Below are positions 24,202-32,871 of a stretch of 38,404 nucleotides of DNA, in pieces. The notes beneath the pieces were generated by a model. That model was not told the origin of the DNA, did not search any database, and saw only the letters and a program-made list of their open reading frames with translations. Every line of letters starts with the position of its first letter. Position 1 is the first letter of the stretch. Source of the stretch: Chrysochromulina parva (Eukaryota; Haptophyta; Prymnesiales; Chrysochromulinaceae); the NCBI GenBank assembly GCA_002887195.1, contig PJAB01000137.1, forward strand, positions 1 to 38,404. The letters run 5' to 3'. A program made the translations under genes and the position numbers.

Positions 24202-26688
24202 ATGGCCGAGCAGCTGCAGCCGCTCTTCAACCAGCTCTCTACGCGGCTCAAGGCGGGTGACCACTCCGCGGCCGTGCAGGTGTGCGACCAGATCCTCGCG
24301 GCCGCGCCGGGCGACGCCGATGCGCTGCACGCCAAGATGGTGAGCCTCATCGAGCTCAGCCGTGTGGAGGATGCGCTGCTGCTTGCAGACTCATCGCCGC
24401 CGCTCACCGACATCGTGCGCTTCGAGCGCGCCTATTGCCTCTACCAGCTGCACCGCGAGCAAGAGTCGCTCGCCCTGCTCATGCCGGCAGGAGTTGCGCC
24501 GTCCGAAGTCCGCGAGATGCAGCTGGCGGCACAAATCTTCTACCGGCTGGGTGAGTACGGGCAGGCGGCCGATCTCTTCCGGCAGGCGGAGGCTACCGGC
24601 GGCCCGTCCGCCGAGCTCTCCACCAATATCCTCGCCGCCCTCGTCTTGGCCGGCCGCTCGGCGGACGGCGTGGAGTACGCAAAGACGACGGCCGGCGCGG
24701 ACGAGCCCGGCGACAAGCCGCACGAGCTCGTGTACAATTACGCGTGCGCAGCCATCGAGCAGGGCCAGATGCGCACGGCGAAGCAGCTGCTGCAGAAGGC
24801 CATCGAGCTGTGCCGCAGGACGATGGCCGAGGGCGAGGACTGGTCAGAGGAGGAAGTGGAGGTGCGGGCCGCACTCCTGAAGTGGCCTTTTCTCTCCCAC
24901 TTGCTTGCCGCCCTGCTTGGCGGCCGCCCCTTGGCTCGCTTGGCCTCGCGCCACAAGAAGCAGGCCCGCCGCCACCTTTCTCGGGCGTGCCTGAAGAACA
25001 CGGCGCCACAGCGCCCAGCGCCTTGCCACCCCTCTGCATCGGCGTCGCGGCAACGCAGCCCGATGCGGCATGCTTGCCTCCGAGCATGCTTGTCGCCGCG
25101 CGGTGGCAGCGCACAGCCCGCCTGCCTTGACGCGCCGGCACGCACGCCCACGCACGCGCACGCGCGCACACGCACGCCCATCCGCGCCTGTGCCTTCCTC
25201 GCCTCGCCTACTGCCAACGGCCCGCCTTCACCCAACCCAACCCTACCCTAACCATAACCACAACCCTTCCTCGCACCGCCTGGCTCGCCTTTCCCGTGGC
25301 CCGGTCGACTGGTATGGCCGCAGGTGGAGCTCGGAGTGCTCACCGCGCAGTCGGCCTACGTGGACCAGTGCCTGGGCGACCTGCCCGCGGCCCAGAAGGC
25401 GTACCAGACGCTCTTTGCGTTCAAAGGCGACCTCGATCCGGCCGTCCTTGCCGTGGCCGCCAACAACATGCTGCGCATCCGTGGCCAGCGTGATCTCTTC
25501 GACAGCTGGAAGAAGAACAAGGCCAACCTGTCCGACACCCTCGCGAAGAAGCTCACGCCGCCGCAGCGCAAGGCGTTCCTCACGAACACGGCGCTGCTCG
25601 CGCTGCACATGAACAAGGCAGACCAGTGCAAGGAGATCCTGCCCACGCTCGAGCGCGAGTTTGCCTCCTCCGTCACGCCGGAGCTCATCCGCGCCGCGCT
25701 CCTCCAGCGCGCGAAGCAGCCCAAGCAGTGCTACGAGGCGCTCGAGGCAGCGGTGGCCGCCGCCCCGGCCGAGGGCAAGAAGGCGGACGCGGCGCTGCTC
25801 ACGCTGGCGCAGCTGCAGCTGCAGGACCACGACCTCGCCAAGGCCATCGGCACGCTCAAGCGCGCCGAGGGGCTCGCCACGTGCCCGGGGATGGTCGGCA
25901 CCCTCGTCGCCCTGCACGAGCGGCTCGGTCAGACGGCCGAGGCAGCGGGCTGCTTCGAGGGCGTCACGTCGGCGCCGCTGCTGCGCGCGGCGGCGGCCTT
26001 CTTCTCGCGCCATTCGATGTGGCCGCAGGCGGCCGCGGCGCAGCAGCGGCTGCTCGATGCGGACTCGCGCGACCTGCAGGCGCTCGCGGGGCTCGTGATC
26101 GCCACCTCCCACTTCGACCCCGCCCTCGCGAACGAGCAGTACGCGCGCCTCGAGGTGCTCTGCCCTCCGCTCGAGGAGGGCGAGGCAGAGATGATCGACG
26201 CCGAGGCGCTCGAGCTCGCTTCGCTGCCCCGCACCGCGAAGGCGATGGGCCCCGGCGGCGCCGCGGCACTCGACGCCCTCCGGCGGAAGCGCGGCGGCGC
26301 GGCCGAGGGCGAGGAAGAGGGGAGCAGGCGCAAGAAACCACGGCGCAAGAAGCGCCCACTGTACCCCAAGGGCTTCGACCCGGAGAACCCGTCGGCCTTC
26401 CCCAAGCCCGACCCGGAGCGTTGGCTCCCCAAGCGCGAGCGCTCCACGTATCGGCAGCGCAAGAAGGACAAGCGCGCGGGCATCTCGCGCGGACCGCAGG
26501 GCTCGGCCACGGGCGCCGCCACGGTGGACGCGCGCGCGACGACCAATATCCAGTTCATGTCCGAGGAGCAGAAGGAGAAGCTCAAGGTCGAGCAGGAGGC
26601 GGTGGCGCGCGCGGAGGCGGCGGCAGCAGGCGCGGCCGCGGCCGCCGCGCGCAAAAAGGGCAAGAAGGGTAAGGGCGCCAAGTGGTGA
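24202..26688 (+). CDS. SRP72: Signal recognition particle subunit SRP72; join of 24202-24861 and 25324-26688
   Basis: 674 residues, almost exactly the size of human SRP72. It scaffolds SRP68 and 7SL RNA in the particle that targets ribosomes to the ER. Seen: tandem TPR-type helices through most of the length (for example RLKAGDHSAAVQVCDQILAA, RLGEYGQAADLFRQAEA, CLGDLPAAQKAYQTLFAF). The family's RNA-binding segment follows near the C-terminus (about 550-605): KKRPLYPKGFDPENPSAFP, DPERWLPKRERSTYRQRKKD, then RGPQGS. A Lys/Ala-rich tail ends the protein. The start is the ATG at 24202 (gcgATGgcc). The upstream in-frame start is only a GTG. Exons join as EEEVE-VELGVLTAQ, matching the acidic-to-TPR transition of the family. 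Confidence 0.94.
24862..25323 (+). other. 462-nt phase-0 GT-AG intron of SRP72
   Basis: The 5' site is GAG|GTGCGG and the 3' site ATGGCCGCAG|GTGGAG. The sequence stays open but its translation loses all SRP72 resemblance, which marks it as intron. It contains a CG/CA-rich stretch (about 25137-25190, repeats of cgcacgc/ccacgc) and a cytosine-rich string with telomere-like words (about 25228-25268, accctaccctaaccataacc). It is much larger than the other two introns and lacks their shared core and flanking duplication. Confidence 0.85.
25137..25270 (+). repeat. CA/CG-rich and ccctaacc-like low-complexity tract in the SRP72 intron
   Basis: It begins with cgcacgc/ccacgc repeats and passes into degenerate aacccaaccctaccctaacc words. 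The words resemble telomeric CCCTAA-type repeats but are irregular. The tract is pyrimidine-rich overall. Confidence 0.6.
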
Positions 26689-27003
26689 TTGCGGTGCCGA
26701 GAGAGGTGGAGACTCGATACGGCTTAAGCTAGGCTTAAGCGTGAAGACTGTCAGCCGGTGCGGCTGACGGTGCGTGCGCCTGAGCCTGTGCTCGCGCGGG
26801 TTTTGCTGTGAAGTTCACTGTGAAGTGTATGTGATTGATGCCCACCGAGGAGTGGGAGACAACTGACAATATCTCAGCCAGGCAGCTGTGGTGTGCGCGG
26901 GGGAACCGCGACGAAACTGACTTTACTTACTCCGGCCCCCCTGGGTCAGGTACAATTGTACAGTACAATGTAGCAAATTTTGAAGACTGTTCACAGCAGA
27001 TAA
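26689..27003. other. Spacer SRP72 / coiled-coil gene
   Basis: 315 bp between two rightward genes, holding the 3' UTR of SRP72 and the promoter of the next gene. It contains a direct repeat ggcttaagc (26721-26729 and 26732-26740), a perfect 7-bp hairpin (26750-26768) and a 12-bp palindrome GTACAATTGTAC (26950-26961), about 43 bp before the next ATG. Confidence 0.55.
26750..26768 (+). other. Perfect 7-bp stem-loop after SRP72
   Basis: GTCAGCC-GGTGC-GGCTGAC, about 60 nt after the SRP72 stop. It could form in the 3' UTR. The stem and loop do not match the histone 3' stem-loop. Function is unknown. Confidence 0.6.
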
Positions 27004-27975
27004 ATGGCGGCTTCTGCCGATACGGATACCTCGGCCGAGGAGATTCGCACGCTCATTGAGCAGCTCAACAATGCCATCGAGCAAGTCAACGAGCTGGAGG
27101 ACGCGCACCAGGCGTGCTGTGCGCGGCACGCGGCGACTCTGCGTGCTCTTACGTGCGGGATGGCTTCACTCGAAGCCGAGTCCAAGGGCACCAAGTGGCA
27201 GGCGGCCGCGATCGCAGCGGCCGAGGCGTGCGAGGCGGCCGCGGCCGCGCAGCAGCAGCTTGCGGCGGCTGAGCAGCTGCAAGTCGTGGACGCCACGGCG
27301 GCCAAAATGGTTGCGAGTGTGCGAAAGGCGGCGAGCAATGCGGCGAGCCGCGAGGAAAAGGCACGTCGGAACCTTGAGAGACTGCACGGGCATGAAGGCA
27401 GGCGCTGGACGGGAGCCCCGAGCTCGCACGTGCCCTGGGAAGAGGAGCTTGCTGTTGTCAGCCGTTGGCTCGTAATGCGCGACGAGGTACGCAAGGCGCG
27501 CCAGATGGAGACCTTGGAACTGGGCGAGTCCGAGCTGCTCAAGGAGGCGGCGGCCGCAGCCGTGAACGAGGCGATGGCGGCTCTCGAGGAGAAGAGTAAC
27601 GAGATCCACAAGCAGCAGACCGCCGAGGCGGCTGTTAGGGCCAGCGAGGGCGGCGGCAAGCGCATCCGGGGCTCGACAGACGAGGGCGGCGAGGGCGGCA
27701 AGGAGAGCGCGGCGGAGGGGGAGCGTGGCTCGCTCGTAAAGAAAGCTGGCAGCTCGTCGCGCTCTTCCGTCGCATTGCTGCTGGGCCGTGCGAGAGAGTA
27801 CACTTCCCCAATCTCGGAGCCAGGCGTGCCGTGCGGGGAGAGGCCTTACGCCGCATCCTCCGCGCTCTTCGAGGACTACGCCATCGACCCTTGGCATGGG
27901 CTCGTGTGGGTGGACACGCAATCGATCCACAGGTCGCAGGCCGAGGACGCGCAGGTGGAGGCACAGTACCTATGA
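27004..27975 (+). CDS. Alanine/glutamate-rich coiled-coil protein of unknown function
   Basis: 323 residues, ATG at 27004. No known domain was recognised. Residues 10-230 are mostly helical with heptad-like spacing (EEIRTLIEQLNNAIEQVNEL; long Ala/Glu/Gln runs; NEAMAALEEKSNEIHKQQ), indicating coiled coils. The C-terminal third is Gly/Ser/Lys-rich and ends with a better-defined segment (SALFEDYAIDPWHGLVWVDT) that could be a short motif. No signal peptide or membrane segment. Coding character is supported by length, frame continuity and codon composition like the neighbours, not by homology. Confidence 0.65.
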   Translation: MAASADTDTSAEEIRTLIEQLNNAIEQVNELEDAHQACCARHAATLRALTCGMASLEAESKGTKWQAAAIAAAEACEAAAAAQQQLAAAEQLQVVDATAAKMVASVRKAASNAASREEKARRNLERLHGHEGRRWTGAPSSHVPWEEELAVVSRWLVMRDEVRKARQMETLELGESELLKEAAAAAVNEAMAALEEKSNEIHKQQTAEAAVRASEGGGKRIRGSTDEGGEGGKESAAEGERGSLVKKAGSSSRSSVALLLGRAREYTSPISEPGVPCGERPYAASSALFEDYAIDPWHGLVWVDTQSIHRSQAEDAQVEAQYL

Positions 27976-28535
27976 CGGATACATGGCCTAGCACACGACG
28001 CCCCCAAGGGTCTCAACGTGGGGACCCGAACGTGGTGCCGGCCGCGCGCCTTCGGCGAGCTCGACACTCAGGCGCGCGCGCAGGCGCTCGCAGCGGTGGT
28101 GAGCCATATTACGTGAATGGCCATCTTCATGGTTCATTCCGCAGCATTTCCAGCAACTTTACAGTCCCGGCACGCATTGCTATTGCTAACGCTTTGCACC
28201 GTGCTTTAATCGCGATTGCCCGCGTTCCGCCGGGCGGTCGCTCCCGCGCGCGCCCGGGCGAGCCGCCCGGCCCGGGTCGAAGCCGCCGTGTGCGTAAACA
28301 CAATAAACATAGGTCAGTAGCGTACCGAAACAATCCTACCGCGTCCGCTGTCGCGCCTGTCCCGCCTGCAGCTCGCAAGTCGCCGACAGCCATCACCGGA
28401 TCACGCGCCTCGTTCCCAACGAGGTTCGTAGAAACGACCACCACCCCAAAACGATACCAAACGCGAAACGCCGCGCGACCCCCGCCGGATCCGAAAATGC
28501 CGAATGCGACGCTCGTTGGATAAGCGTTCCAAACT
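27976..28535. other. Convergent spacer after the coiled-coil gene
   Basis: 560 bp between convergent stops. It includes aataaa (within cacaataaacat, near 28300), which could serve as a polyadenylation signal. No gene was recognised. Confidence 0.5.
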
Positions 28536-30557
28536 CTAAAATCTGACGTCGGCGATGACCTTCGAAAACTGGATCGCGGTGCGGATGGCCTTCTCGCCCT
28601 TCTCGTCAAACGCGTTGCCCTCAAACCGTAAGCGCACCGTGCCCGACTTGCGCAGCTTGCACTTCTCGGAGGCGTAGGCCAGCGCCGTTGCGAGCACCTT
28701 TGCCTCGGCGGGGCCCCACTCCAGGCCTTGGAGCGAATTGAAGGTGCCCGAAGGGTCGAACTTGCGGAAGTTTTCGAAAAACGAGACGAAGCCGGCCTCG
28801 TACATCTCGAGCACCGCGAGCATATCTGTGGGCTCAAGGAAGCTCATCAGGCCGCAGTCGACCTTCTTGCGCATCGTGTGCGCAAACAGGGTGGGCGGCA
28901 ACGGAGGCTCGCGGCTGCGCAGCATGAGTTGCGCACGCATCGTGCCAAACGTCCTGATCGCGACCATTGCTTGCAAATCGGCCGTCATCGCGGGCGCGCC
29001 CGTGGTGGTAGTGCTGCCACTCTCTGAAGGCGCCGCGCTGCCCGAAAGCGATTCCGGCTGGAACAGCGACAGGTCCCACAGGCAGTGACTCACCGTCGAG
29101 AGACACGCCATACGCCGTTCAAGATCGCACCAGCCACGAGCCCCATACGGCCGCGCTACGTTGCTGTATGGCTCGCCGCTGGGGGCGACCTCGGGGAGCG
29201 GCTGCGTCATGAGCAGCACGTGCGTGTACGGGTGCGTGTACCACGTGGTGAGCGTGCGCAGCCCTTCGACGAATCGCGCGTGCTCCGCCGGCGATCGGAT
29301 CGGCTGCGGGAGTGACGCATAGTCCCAAAGTACGCCCACCGTGTAGTGCTCGCCGCCGCATACGCTGAGCATCACGCGGAGCAGCGGCACCAGCAACGCC
29401 AGCATCTCGCCCTCCCTGTCGGGGTGATCGCCGTCGAGCCACGGGCAGCTGAGCACGAGCACAGGCAAGGACGCCTTCTGGGTCCATCCCCACAGCCGCC
29501 ACACGCTCGACTGGCCGATCTTTGCTGCGTCGGGCAAAGTGCTCCAGCACGGGAGCGTGCCGCCCTGCTCGTTGAGCGACACCAAGAAGCGCGCATCCAC
29601 CAGGTCGACCGACTCGAGCAGCGTCTCGACGGCCTCGCCGCCGTGGTTGCGCCAGTGCGGAGTCTGTGGCTGGCTGTGCCGAGCTTTATTGGCTTCCTTG
29701 ACACGGCGCACCTGGTCCTGGATCGCGGCGCGACGCCCTGCCTTCTGCGGCGCCGTGCACGTGTAGCCGCTCTGCAGCTTCTCGAGCGCCGTCGGCTCCG
29801 TGTGCAGCGTGTCCGGCCGCACCTCGCGAATGATCCGAACAATTTCCTGCAGTCGCTGCTCCCGGCTCATGTCGGGGTCGCGGTGGAGCGCCTGGATCTG
29901 CCTCGTCAGATACGGCCGATCCTTGATCGCCTCCTGGATCTCTGCGACGCTCGGGGCCTTGATCAACGTCGAGCGCGTCGTCTGCCGTGCGAGCCGCCCG
30001 CTGGCGATGGCCGACGCGACCGAGGCCGTGTCGCCCGCGCGGCTGCTGTCGGGCCGCCTCGCCGAGTCGGGCCCGTTCGGGCCCCCGACGACACGGCTGC
30101 TCACTTGCCCGTAGCGGATCTCGCGGTAGGACGACATCTTCTTCATACGCTGCTTCTTCTGGAGATGCTCCATCTCAGCGGTGGCCCGCGCCGACTCTTG
30201 GCGCCGCGCCGACGCGCCCCGCGCGGAGACATAGGCTTGTGTGGGAACGGTGCCATGGGGACGGGTTGTTGTCGCGACTCGAGGCACCCGGTGGTCGCGT
30301 CCCATATTTTCGCGCACTGCGTCCATCAGCTTCTCCTCGCGATTCGTGCCGTGGCCCATGTTGTCATCTTCGGTGCAGCTCCCGCCCTCATCCTCGAGCG
30401 CCATCATCTTTGCCAACGCGTTTTGCTGCATAGCGGCCGGCGTGAAAGTCATCTTCCTTGGCTTGGCCAAGTAGTCGGTCGGTGCGCTCCGTGGCCTGCT
30501 CAGCAAATCGGTCGGCGGCGGCATCTCGCGCGGGTCGTCCAGTTGGCCCCATCCCAT
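28536..30557 (-). CDS. Unnamed algal family protein with a YGARGWC motif and leucine-rich-like tail
   Basis: 673 residues from the ATG at 30557 (MGWGQLDD). In-frame codons upstream begin only at TTG. The N-terminal half is basic and low complexity (KKQRMKKMSSYREIRYGQVS; PYLTRQIQALHRDPDMSREQ), with helices of DNA/RNA-independent look. The conserved core (about 360-480) reads LPVLVLSCPWLDGDHPDREG, VGVLWDYASLPQP, YTHVLLMTQPLPE and RPYGARGWCDLERRMACL, a beta-alpha series. I recognise this pattern (hydrophobic strand, (D)xxSLPQ, strand, RGWCxxE) from expanded protist proteins without a named function. A TIR- or deoxyribosyltransferase-like Rossmann fold is a guess. The last ~40 residues (VRLRFEGNAFDEKGEKAIRT) look like one leucine-rich (ribonuclease-inhibitor type) repeat. 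Confidence 0.72.
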   Translation of the reverse strand: MGWGQLDDPREMPPPTDLLSRPRSAPTDYLAKPRKMTFTPAAMQQNALAKMMALEDEGGSCTEDDNMGHGTNREEKLMDAVRENMGRDHRVPRVATTTRPHGTVPTQAYVSARGASARRQESARATAEMEHLQKKQRMKKMSSYREIRYGQVSSRVVGGPNGPDSARRPDSSRAGDTASVASAIASGRLARQTTRSTLIKAPSVAEIQEAIKDRPYLTRQIQALHRDPDMSREQRLQEIVRIIREVRPDTLHTEPTALEKLQSGYTCTAPQKAGRRAAIQDQVRRVKEANKARHSQPQTPHWRNHGGEAVETLLESVDLVDARFLVSLNEQGGTLPCWSTLPDAAKIGQSSVWRLWGWTQKASLPVLVLSCPWLDGDHPDREGEMLALLVPLLRVMLSVCGGEHYTVGVLWDYASLPQPIRSPAEHARFVEGLRTLTTWYTHPYTHVLLMTQPLPEVAPSGEPYSNVARPYGARGWCDLERRMACLSTVSHCLWDLSLFQPESLSGSAAPSESGSTTTTGAPAMTADLQAMVAIRTFGTMRAQLMLRSREPPLPPTLFAHTMRKKVDCGLMSFLEPTDMLAVLEMYEAGFVSFFENFRKFDPSGTFNSLQGLEWGPAEAKVLATALAYASEKCKLRKSGTVRLRFEGNAFDEKGEKAIRTAIQFSKVIADVRF

Positions 30558-30927
30558 CGAGGTATCCCAAGCTTGTGGACGCGACGTCCGTCTTGTCGAT
30601 CGCAGGGGCGCTTGGCAAAGATTGGAAAGTGGAGACCGGGCAAAAAACAGAACAAAACCCTCTGATGACGGAAGCAATTTATATTTGCCCCCCTCCTCAG
30701 GTGGTTGCGTCCTACATGTAAGGGAGGCCCCGCGGTAAAGTCAAGATGCCCTTTTAAGATCAAAGATGCCCTCCCAACTAAGATCAAAGAGGCCTGACGC
30801 CTGTGGCCTGAGCGTTATAGCCACAAGCGAGGGGTCTTGGTCGTAGCGCTGAGAATCGTCACTGCTCCAGTGCCCAAAGGGCAGAGCAAGTCCGCGTCAT
30901 TCATCGTCCTGCGCCTCAGAGCTCCCC
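30558..30927. other. Spacer upstream of the RGWC-family gene
   Basis: 370 bp between leftward genes. Three imperfect copies of aagatcaaagatgccc occur at 30742-30794. Otherwise nothing was recognised. The segment to 30677 is open in the downstream gene's frame but lacks an ATG. Confidence 0.5.
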
Positions 30928-32727
30928 TCAGAGCTGCCCCACGCGATGCTCAGCCCGCGCGTCGCTGAGCAGCTTACTCACTGCGGCCTGCCACGCCGCC
31001 ATGGTCGTGCAGCGGACGAGGGCTTCCCAACGGGCGAGTAGGACGCCGCGCACATGCAGCTTGAGCGCCGCGCCGCCGAGCGGATGGCTCACGTCGTATC
31101 GCATAGCCTCGATGGACGGCAGGTAGACGAGGCACTGCCAGCCGCCGTCGGCTGTCGGGCCCGAGAGAGAGAGCTGCCCGTCCACATCCTGCTGCTCCGA
31201 CGGTGCCGCCGGCTGCCGCGGCTGCCGCGGCTGCCGCGACGAAGCCCGGCAGGATGGAGGGACGCCACCCAGCCCGACGCTGCTCGAGGGCGGAGGCACC
31301 ACCAGCGCCGGCACGTGGCTCCTCGGCCGGCTCAGCGCCATGCTCGGTATGCTCAGCGCCTCCCTCCCGCCTGTAGAGGGCGCCGTGGCGGTGGGCCTCA
31401 GCGGCTCCCTTCCAGCCCAGCCTGTCCCCTCCTTCCCAGCCCCCCCACCAGGCGGCTCCCTCCCAGGCCAGCCCGCAGCGCCCGCCACGTCTGCGGGCAG
31501 TTGTGGCCGGCTACCACCGCCATGCTCGAGCTTGCATGCCCAGGCTGGGATAGGCGGAGGAGAGCGGTAGCTGAGGTCGGCGCTGCTAGCGCCTGAGTCG
31601 GCAGGGCTCGCTTGCTCAGGCGCACGCCAGCTGCTCCCATCGTGCTGATGATACCCACCATCAGGCGCATGCCAGCTGCTCCCATCGTGCTGATGATACC
31701 CGCCGCAGCCGCCGCCATTGACACGGGAACTGTCGTCGTCGCTGCCGACACGTGCTAGCGCGGACTGGTGCAGCCCTGGCGTTGGCCCAAGACACTCCTC
31801 AGAGATCACCCGCAAGTGCCCTGTGCCTGGTGTATGCCCTGTGCCTGAGGTGTGCTCTGTGCCTGGGGGGTGCTCTGTGCCGCCACAGCTGCCACCGCGC
31901 GCCTCGTTGCGCGCCAGCTGCTCGTGGCTAGCACCGCGCTCGCTGCCCTTGACCATAGGGCCAAGGCGGCCACCGCGAGGGGCGCAGCAGCACGCGCACG
32001 CAGCCTGCACGAGGAGAAGCCCGAGCACACCGAGCAACGCGCCTGCGCCAATTAGGAGCAGCACGGTGCTCTGCGGCCCCCCCACCCCATCCATGGCGCT
32101 CGAGAGCAAGAGCGGTGCACCGACGGCGAGCAGCGCGGAGCAGAGCTCTAGCGAAGCATTCCGAGGCAGCTCACGCCGCGAGCGCGGGAGCGCGAGCGCA
32201 GCTTGCAGCTCCGATTGCCAACCCGTTGCCCACGATGCGTCAGCTTCGATGCGCGTTGGGCTTGTGAGGTTGGCGAGGTCGGACCATAAGTTGGCCATTG
32301 GAAGTGGCGGCCGCTGCTCTGGCGTTAGCGGCGGTGGCAAGGGCGGCTGCGGTACAGGCGGCTGCGGTACTGGCCGGTGGGCTGGAGGTGGTGATGGAGC
32401 ACAAGTCACTCTTCGATGCGACCATGGGCCAGCAGTGCGTTGGGTGCAGCCTATGTACGAGCCTCCCACGCATGCGAGACTCGAGCAATAGTCGTCGTTA
32501 TCCGCCACGAGGTAGACTGCGCCATCGGGGCACTTACACTCTCCACCCCACGAGCCGGTGCCCGGAGCATTTTCCTCGACCATATTGGCCAGCGGCGCGC
32601 CGGCCACGCACGTGCAGTCTGAGTCTGTCATTGTCTTTGGAGATATGGCAGCGAGTGCAAATATCGACAGAGCGATGAGGGCGGCCGCCAGCGGGGCTCG
32701 GCCGAGAGGAGGGCCGGTAGCCAACAT
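30928..32727 (-). CDS. Signal-peptide Cys-rich membrane protein with Pro-rich stalk
   Basis: 599 residues, ATG at 32727. A hydrophobic N-terminus (LAAALIALSIFALAAIS) fits a signal peptide or anchor. Residues about 38-107 form a Cys-rich domain (DCTCVAG..., GSWGGECKCPDGAVYLVADN, CSSLACVGG, RRVTC). The WGG-x-C-x-CPDG-x-VY pattern is one I associate with algal extracellular proteins, without a named family. A proline stalk (PQPPVPQPPLPPPLTPEQ) precedes a second strongly hydrophobic segment (about 218-250, ending CACCC, possible palmitoylation). The presumed cytosolic tail is low complexity, with THSGTGH-like and GGYHQHDGSSW duplications. It ends in a folded-looking segment (WQCLVYLPSIEAMRYDVSHP, LKLHVRGVLLARWEALVRC) that could be PH-like. 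It is probably a surface receptor or scaffold. Divergent from the ABITRAM gene. Confidence 0.75.
   Translation of the reverse strand: MLATGPPLGRAPLAAALIALSIFALAAISPKTMTDSDCTCVAGAPLANMVEENAPGTGSWGGECKCPDGAVYLVADNDDYCSSLACVGGSYIGCTQRTAGPWSHRRVTCAPSPPPAHRPVPQPPVPQPPLPPPLTPEQRPPLPMANLWSDLANLTSPTRIEADASWATGWQSELQAALALPRSRRELPRNASLELCSALLAVGAPLLLSSAMDGVGGPQSTVLLLIGAGALLGVLGLLLVQAACACCCAPRGGRLGPMVKGSERGASHEQLARNEARGGSCGGTEHPPGTEHTSGTGHTPGTGHLRVISEECLGPTPGLHQSALARVGSDDDSSRVNGGGCGGYHQHDGSSWHAPDGGYHQHDGSSWRAPEQASPADSGASSADLSYRSPPPIPAWACKLEHGGGSRPQLPADVAGAAGWPGREPPGGGAGKEGTGWAGREPLRPTATAPSTGGREALSIPSMALSRPRSHVPALVVPPPSSSVGLGGVPPSCRASSRQPRQPRQPAAPSEQQDVDGQLSLSGPTADGGWQCLVYLPSIEAMRYDVSHPLGGAALKLHVRGVLLARWEALVRCTTMAAWQAAVSKLLSDARAEHRVGQL
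31618..31707 (-). repeat. 45-bp in-frame duplication in the membrane protein
   Basis: Two copies (31618-31662 and 31663-31707) with few differences encode GGYHQHDGSSW(H/R)AP twice in the cytosolic tail. Confidence 0.85.
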
Positions 32728-32871
32728 GTGTGCAGAGAAGCGCCTCAGCGGTTACATGTACGAGCCCACACTCGGCAAATTACTGCACGCTCGAAATTCG
32801 CGACCGCAACCACCTTGCCTCATTTACAAGGGGAGTTCCGTTTCGTCGAGTTTCGTCGGCTACGTGCAACC
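32728..32871. promoter_or_regulatory. Bidirectional promoter region, membrane protein / ABITRAM-CCCH
   Basis: 144 bp between divergent ATGs. It is open in the ABITRAM frame but has no ATG upstream of 32872, so it is read as leader and promoter. Confidence 0.45.

Noticed and set aside
24022..24330. N-terminal extension of the EEP protein to 24330
   Set aside because: It would overlap the SRP72 start and has no family resemblance. The ATG at 24021 sits directly before the conserved ILSWNILA block.
25228..25268. Interstitial telomere
   Set aside because: The ccctaacc words are too irregular and short and lie within an intron between intact exons.
26750..26768. Histone-type 3' stem-loop
   Set aside because: Stem and loop lengths and sequence differ from the histone element, and the gene is SRP72.
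29346..30665. 439-codon frame opposite the RGWC-family gene
   Set aside because: It is the antisense shadow of a GC-rich gene. It shows no motif, while the minus strand shows a coherent protein.
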